Shown here: piece by piece, positions 59,710-64,000 of the stretch | How positions within the stretch are numbered: the first letter of the stretch is position 1 | Layout of the letters: the number at the start of each line of letters is the position of its first letter | Assembly (NCBI RefSeq): GCF_040371945.1 | Contig: NZ_BAABWS010000002.1 | Coordinates: forward strand, 620,001-684,000 | Reading direction: 5' to 3' | Origin: Litorivita sp040371945 | GTDB taxonomy: Bacteria; Pseudomonadota; Alphaproteobacteria; Rhodobacterales; Rhodobacteraceae | Length of the DNA stretch: 64,000 nt | The notes under the pieces: generated by a model | What the model was told of the DNA's origin: nothing | The model's database searches: none | Seen by the model: only the letters and a program-made list of their open reading frames with translations | Program-made: the position numbers and the translations under genes

Positions 59710-62019
59710 ATGGAGGCAATAGCTTTGCCGCCTGTCTATCGACCCGCCAAGCGGAGAACAAGCACCCCGCAGCGCGTTCATGCACCGATAGAGGAGGGCA
59801 ACGTCCTGCGCAGCTTATCCATCATAGAAGACAGCTTTGTGCGCCAACGCGGCGCGCTGTTTGGCTGGGTGCCGGTCTGTATGGCGCTCGGGATCGGGGC
59901 GTATTTCGCCGCGCCCCTAGAGCCGTCTTGGATGATCTATGCCGCGGCGGCGGGGATTGGCGGCGCGGCGGGGGCGGGCGCATGGACCTTTGGCCGCCGT
60001 TTGCGCGCGCGCGGCACCGGCGCCGCAGGGGCGGCTTTGTGCACGGCGGCGCTGCTGATCTGCGTGGGGCTTTGCCTTGCGGGTCTGCGCGCGCACCGTT
60101 TGGTCGCGCCGGTGATCGATTGGCGATACTACGGCCCCATCGAAGGGCGCGTCGCGGGGATGGATCGCGCCTCCAGCGGCACATTGCGCCTCACGCTCGA
60201 CAATCTGCAACTGCGGCGCCTCGCGCCCGATAGAACGCCGCGGCTCGTGCGTCTCTCTTTGCATGGCCCCGCGCCCGATTTCGCGCCGCAGGTGGGGCAG
60301 GTGGTCATGGCCACGGGGCATCTTTCTGCCGCCCCAGGCCCGACAGAGCCAAGCGGTTTCGATTTTCGCCGCCACGCGTGGTTTCGCCAGCTTGGCGCGG
60401 TCGGATACAGCCGCAAGCCTTTGGTTTTGCTTGCTCCTGCGCAGGGTTGGCAAGGCGTCACTGCTGCGCGTCTTGCGCTGTCGTCAAGGGTGCAGGCGGG
60501 GCTGCAGGGCGATGCGGGGGCCTTTGCGGCGGCGATCATGACGGGGGACCGCTCGGCCATGGACGCGGGGGTTCTGGCCGATTTGCGCCGCTCCAATCTG
60601 GCGCATCTTCTGGCCATATCGGGCCTTCATATGGGGCTATTGGCGGGGGTTCTGTTCGGCGCGGCGCGGTTGATCCTTTGCCTTGTGCCGTGGTGCGCGC
60701 TGCGGCTTCCGGTCAAAAAGCTGGCCGCGGTTTGCGCCTTGGCCGGATCGGCGGGGTATTTGCTTTTGTCGGGGGGCAATATCGCCACCGAGCGCGCCTT
60801 TGTGATGGTCGCCGTGGCTTTGGTCGCGGTGATTTGCGAGCGCCGCGCGCTGTCCTTGCGCGCGCTGGCCTTGGCCGCTGTCATCATCTTGGCCTTGCGG
60901 CCCGAAGGGTTGACCGAACCGGGGTTCCAGATGTCCTTTGCCGCGACGACCGGATTGGTCGCGGTCTTCGGGATGCTGCGCGGCGAAGGGAGGACGGCGG
61001 CGGTCGTGCCGCGCTGGCTTTATGCGCCGCTGGCGGTGTTCATTTCCTCGGCGGTGGCCGGAGTGGCGACCGCGCCGTTTTCGGCGGCGCATTTCAACCA
61101 GATCTCGCATTTCGGCCTTTTGGCGAATCTGGCCTCGGTGCCTTTGATGGGGGCTTTGGTCATGCCCGCTGCGGTCGCCGCTGCGGCATTGATGCCGTTG
61201 GGGCTTGAGGCGCCTGCGCTTTGGATCATGGGGCTTGGTCTCAAATGGATCCTCTTTGTGGCCCATTGTGTGTCGGGGCTGGATGGGGCGGTCGGCAAGG
61301 TGCCCGCGCCGCCCGATATGGTTTTGCCGCTGCTCGCCATGGGGGCGCTGGTCATGGTGTTGTGGCAAGGGCGCGGGCGGTGGAGCGGGATCGCCGTGAT
61401 GGCCATGGCCTTCGCGATTTGGGCGGCGGCGCAGCGCCCTGCGGTGCTGATCGCGCGCGACGGCGCGTTGGTGGGGGTGCGCGCCGAGGCCGGCCGCGTG
61501 CTCAGCCGCGCGTCAGTGGCCCGCTTCACGGCGCAAAACTGGCTCGACAACGACGGCGATGCGCGTGCGCAAGAGGCCGCCGCAAGCGCATGGCGCGGGC
61601 AGGGCATGATGGCGGGGGGACTGCGGATTATCCACCTGCAAGGCAAAGGCGCGGTGGAGGCATTTTCGGGCTGCGCCGAAGGAGAGATCATAGTGATGAA
61701 CCGCGACCCGCAAGGCGGGGAGCGGGCTTTCTCGCTTCCGGCTGATGGCGCGCATCTGAGCGCGCGCTCGGCCTGCCTGATTGTGACCCCGAAGGCGCTC
61801 GCGCGCAGCGGCGCAATCGCGTTTTTTGAAGAGGCTGGCGGGTTGCGCCTTCAAACGGCTCAGGGCCAAAACGGCAACCGGCTATGGTCTCCCGCGGCGC
61901 AGGCCGATGATGAGGTCAAAAGGCGCAAGCCTTTGCCAAAGAAGAATAAAGGCCCGCGCATTGCGGGCCTGAACTCATCGATCGAGCGCCCCGAGGGGCG
62001 CAAGCGCGCAGGTCAATAA
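59710..62019 (+). CDS. comEC: ComEC/Rec2 family DNA uptake channel protein
   Basis: A 769-aa inner-membrane protein of the ComEC family, the channel that draws one DNA strand into the cell in natural transformation. ATG 59710 is taken. Seen: two early helices, the DUF4131/OB-like part (EGRVAGMDRASSGTLRL), the competence core with SNLAHLLAISGLHMGLLAGV, LLSGGNIATERAFVMVAVA and FQMSFAATTGL, and a C-terminal part without a clear metallo-beta-lactamase HxHxDH. The gene runs 7 bp into lexA's end and its tail contains lexA's terminator. No other com genes are here. Confidence 0.9.
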   Translation: MEAIALPPVYRPAKRRTSTPQRVHAPIEEGNVLRSLSIIEDSFVRQRGALFGWVPVCMALGIGAYFAAPLEPSWMIYAAAAGIGGAAGAGAWTFGRRLRARGTGAAGAALCTAALLICVGLCLAGLRAHRLVAPVIDWRYYGPIEGRVAGMDRASSGTLRLTLDNLQLRRLAPDRTPRLVRLSLHGPAPDFAPQVGQVVMATGHLSAAPGPTEPSGFDFRRHAWFRQLGAVGYSRKPLVLLAPAQGWQGVTAARLALSSRVQAGLQGDAGAFAAAIMTGDRSAMDAGVLADLRRSNLAHLLAISGLHMGLLAGVLFGAARLILCLVPWCALRLPVKKLAAVCALAGSAGYLLLSGGNIATERAFVMVAVALVAVICERRALSLRALALAAVIILALRPEGLTEPGFQMSFAATTGLVAVFGMLRGEGRTAAVVPRWLYAPLAVFISSAVAGVATAPFSAAHFNQISHFGLLANLASVPLMGALVMPAAVAAAALMPLGLEAPALWIMGLGLKWILFVAHCVSGLDGAVGKVPAPPDMVLPLLAMGALVMVLWQGRGRWSGIAVMAMAFAIWAAAQRPAVLIARDGALVGVRAEAGRVLSRASVARFTAQNWLDNDGDARAQEAAASAWRGQGMMAGGLRIIHLQGKGAVEAFSGCAEGEIIVMNRDPQGGERAFSLPADGAHLSARSACLIVTPKALARSGAIAFFEEAGGLRLQTAQGQNGNRLWSPAAQADDEVKRRKPLPKKNKGPRIAGLNSSIERPEGRKRAGQ
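61951..61970 (-). terminator. lexA terminator inside the comEC frame
   Basis: Arms GGCCCGC/GCGGGCC with a 5-nt loop; on the minus strand TTTATTCTT follows. It lies 43-62 bp after the lexA stop and wholly within the last codons of comEC (encoding KGPRIAGL). Confidence 0.8.
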
Positions 62020-62711
62020 GTGCGGATCAGCCCGACAAGGCGGCCTTGCACATTGACCTTATCGGAAGGGAAGACCCGCGTTTCATAGGCGGGGTTGGCG
62101 GCCTCCAGCGCGATGGCATTGCCCTTGCGGTAAAAGCGCTTGAGCGTCGCCTCATGGTCTTCGATCAGCGCCACAACGATATCGCCGTCATCGGCCACTT
62201 TGGTCTCGCGGATGACCACCACATCGCCGTCATTGATGCCCGCTTCGATCATCGAATCCCCGTGCACCTCCAGCGCATAGTGATCGCCCGCGCCCGAAAT
62301 CATCCCCGCAGGCACGGCCACGCGGTGCGAGACTTCGGAGATCGCCTCGATCGGCACACCTGCGGCGATGCGGCCCATCACCGGCAATTCCATCGCATAG
62401 ACCGCTTCGAGGGTTTGCGCATCGCTGGGGCGCGGGGCATCGGGGCGATCGCCTTCGATGACTTGCGGAACAAAACCGGCAGGCGCGCCGCCGAGGCTTT
62501 CGGGCAGCTTCACAATCTCGATCGCCCGCGCACGATGGGCCAAACGCCGGATAAACCCGCGTTCCTCTAGCGCCGTGATCAACCGGTGAATGCCCGATTT
62601 CGAGCGCAAATCCAGCGCTTCTTTCATTTCGTCAAAGCTTGGCGGGACGCCGTCGCGTTGAAGCCGTTTTTGGATGAATTCCAAAAGATCGAGCTGTTTC
62701 TTCGTCAGCAT
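62013..62711 (-). CDS. lexA: SOS repressor LexA
   Basis: Repressor of the SOS response; self-cleaves when RecA is activated. The protein has 232 aa from ATG 62711. Seen: N-terminal winged helix LTKKQLDLLEFIQKRLQRDG (first residues) with GVPPSFDEMKEALDL and SKSGIHRLITAL, the Ala-Gly cleavage site in MGRIAAGVPIEA (about residues 117-128), and the catalytic Ser in EVHGDSMIEAGI (Ser near 152) and Lys in ATLKRFYRK. A perfect LexA box lies 45-59 bp upstream, giving self-repression. Convergent overlap with comEC. Confidence 0.97.
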   Translation of the reverse strand: MLTKKQLDLLEFIQKRLQRDGVPPSFDEMKEALDLRSKSGIHRLITALEERGFIRRLAHRARAIEIVKLPESLGGAPAGFVPQVIEGDRPDAPRPSDAQTLEAVYAMELPVMGRIAAGVPIEAISEVSHRVAVPAGMISGAGDHYALEVHGDSMIEAGINDGDVVVIRETKVADDGDIVVALIEDHEATLKRFYRKGNAIALEAANPAYETRVFPSDKVNVQGRLVGLIRTY

Positions 62712-62755
62712 CTTGCACACCCTCACATCGTGTTTTGCCTGTGTTCTTGCCCTTC

Positions 62756-62770
62756 GTTCTACCCTTGTTC
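62756..62770. promoter_or_regulatory. SOS box of lexA (GTTC-N7-GTTC)
   Basis: GTTC at 62756-62759 and 62767-62770, 7 bp between, the same form as before uvrA. Another GTTC at 62743 is spaced by 9 and not a full box. Confidence 0.9.
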
Positions 62771-62830
62771 TCTTTTTGTGTCAACTTTTGTTAACAAGAG
62801 CCCGAGGCGGAGGACAACAGGCCGCGTGGC

Positions 62831-64000
62831 CTAGAGGGGGATATAGTCGACCATGGTGCCCGCGGGCAGCATCGGCGTATCGGGGGGCTGGACCAAAAGC
62901 GCATTGGCATCGGCGAGGATGCCCAAAAGCGCGCTGTCTTGGCGGGCGAAGGGGGTGATCTCGCCGTCAGCGACCTGCGCGCGCAGGTAATGCTCGCGCG
63001 GGCCGCCTGCGGGCATGTCTTCGGCCAGACGCGCGGTTTTGCGCGCGGCAGGCAGCGCAGGCAGCCCCATCATCACCCGTACCATCGGGGCTAAAAACAC
63101 CGTGCCACAGACCATCGCCGAAACCGGATTGCCCGGCAGCCCGAGCATCAGCGCCCCGTCGGCCATCCGCCCCGCCATCAATGGCTTTCCTGGCCGCATC
63201 GCGACTTTGTAAAAGCTTTGCTCCATGCCCACAGAGGCCGCCACATCAGCGACGATATCGTGATCGCCCACCGAGGCGCCGCCGACCGTGACCACCAGAT
63301 CGGCCCCCTTGGCCAGATCAAAACACATCTCCAGCGAGGCCGGATTGTCCTTGGCGATGGGCAAGAGCCGCGGCGCCGCGCCAAGGTCTTGCAACAAGGC
63401 ATAAAGCCCGAAAGTGTTGGAGGCGATGATCTGATCCGGTCCCGGCTCTTCGCCCGGCATGACCAATTCATCCCCCGTGGAGATCAGCGCCACATCAGGG
63501 CGGCGCATCACCGGCACTTCGGCGATGTTCATCGACGCCATCAGCGCGATATCCGCCGGTCCAATGCGGCGCGGCGCCTTGATCACATCGCCTTGTTTGA
63601 AATCCCCCCCCGCAGGGCGGATATTGTCGCCGGTGCCGATGTTGCCGGTGATGGTGATCTCGTTGGAAATCCGCATCACCTCTTCTTGCAAAATCACGCG
63701 GGTCGCGCCTTCGGGCACCGGCGCGCCGGTGAAAATCCGCACCGCTTCGCCGCTACGCACATCGCCGCGCCATCCGTGCCCCGCCGCAGATTCGCCAATC
63801 ACCTTGAACGTCGCATCCGGCACCGCCTCCGCGCCGATCACCGCATATCCATCCATCGCCGAGGCCGCGAAAGGCGGCTGCGTGCGTTTTGAAGCCACAT
63901 CATGCGCCAATACCCGCCCATTGGCCGCGCGCAGGGGCACGATCTCTTTGCCAAGCGGTTTGGCCAGAGCAAAGAGGTTGTCGAGCGCTTGGGTGACTGA
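62831..64000 (-). CDS. moeA: Molybdopterin molybdotransferase (partial, 5' end cut)
   Basis: Inserts molybdate into adenylated molybdopterin to make the Mo cofactor. 389 codons visible; the start lies just past the right edge and only a few N-terminal residues are missing (family about 400 aa; the first seen are SVTQALDNLFALAKPLG). Seen: ANGRVLAHDVASKRTQPPF, ASAMDGYAV (residues near the N-terminus), FTGAPVPEGATRVI, TGDELVMPGEEPGPDQI, VTVGGASVGDHD, AMRPGKPLMAGRM and LGLPGNPVSAMVCG. All are MoeA hallmarks. GTG at 63940 is an internal valine, not a start. Confidence 0.95.
   Translation of the reverse strand, partial: SVTQALDNLFALAKPLGKEIVPLRAANGRVLAHDVASKRTQPPFAASAMDGYAVIGAEAVPDATFKVIGESAAGHGWRGDVRSGEAVRIFTGAPVPEGATRVILQEEVMRISNEITITGNIGTGDNIRPAGGDFKQGDVIKAPRRIGPADIALMASMNIAEVPVMRRPDVALISTGDELVMPGEEPGPDQIIASNTFGLYALLQDLGAAPRLLPIAKDNPASLEMCFDLAKGADLVVTVGGASVGDHDIVADVAASVGMEQSFYKVAMRPGKPLMAGRMADGALMLGLPGNPVSAMVCGTVFLAPMVRVMMGLPALPAARKTARLAEDMPAGGPREHYLRAQVADGEITPFARQDSALLGILADANALLVQPPDTPMLPAGTMVDYIPL

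Overview
The window is a 64 kb piece of chromosome from a GC-rich alphaproteobacterium, most likely a member of the Rhodobacterales (Roseobacter/Rhodobacter relatives). The grounds are the GTTC-N7-GTTC LexA boxes in front of uvrA and lexA, the bactofilin/M23 pair, the coiled-coil/zapA pair, a single-chain indolepyruvate oxidoreductase and a System I cytochrome c maturation operon. Almost everything is conserved core metabolism and housekeeping. I see no insertion sequence, integrase, CRISPR array, rRNA or tRNA.

Layout. 1-3948: cobalamin synthesis (cobA leftward; cbiD-cobK rightward), joined to a DNA glycosylase and an esterase by stop-start overlaps and by an unusual relay of 14-bp units. 4032-8583: a monooxygenase-like protein, an HNH nuclease, a bactofilin with its M23 hydrolase, a DUF455 ferritin-like protein and a Bcp peroxiredoxin. 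8703-18227: a giant AsmA-like protein, queA, an MFS transporter, a DUF924 protein, lipoamide dehydrogenase and a methyltransferase. 18257-21506: SOS-controlled uvrA and a small membrane protein. 21615-28028: valine degradation (mmsA, acyl-CoA dehydrogenase, HIBYL-CoA hydrolase, mmsB) with a divergent LysR regulator. 28146-32962: a CBS protein, coaD, a hydrolase, gap, an SMR pump and a secreted protein. 33133-38961: a DUF2161 protein, tkt, the coiled-coil/zapA pair, a candidate 6S-like RNA, the bolA-small protein-grxD operon and a Cys-cluster protein. 38982-47914: purL, a LysR regulator, the fused Ior enzyme, an acyltransferase and murI. 47976-54189: argC, ccmE, a muramidase/holin pair, ccmF, ccmH and an enoyl-CoA hydratase. 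54283-56607: two paralogous membrane-anchored RTX proteins. 56856-64000: gltA, gltX, comEC, lexA and a truncated moeA.

How parts work together. The valine genes form one catabolic unit, and a perfect 22-bp palindrome lies between mmsA and its LysR regulator. gap and tkt carry near-identical operator-like 12-mers and may share a LacI-type regulator. uvrA and lexA both carry perfect SOS boxes. The bactofilin and M23 genes overlap, as expected for a cell-shape module. The ccm genes enclose a phage-type muramidase and holin.

The most unusual signal is at 2568-2664. A degenerate 14-bp tandem repeat there makes each unit a 5-codon minigene whose TGA overlaps the next ATG, carrying a chain of stop-restart sites from cobK to the alkA-like gene. 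Other points worth a second look are the anchored RTX pair, the muramidase/holin pair inside the ccm operon, phased GTTAAC sites at two promoters, an 11-bp tandem array at 28681, two unannotated-size membrane proteins (47 and 48 aa), and the lexA terminator encoded inside the comEC reading frame.
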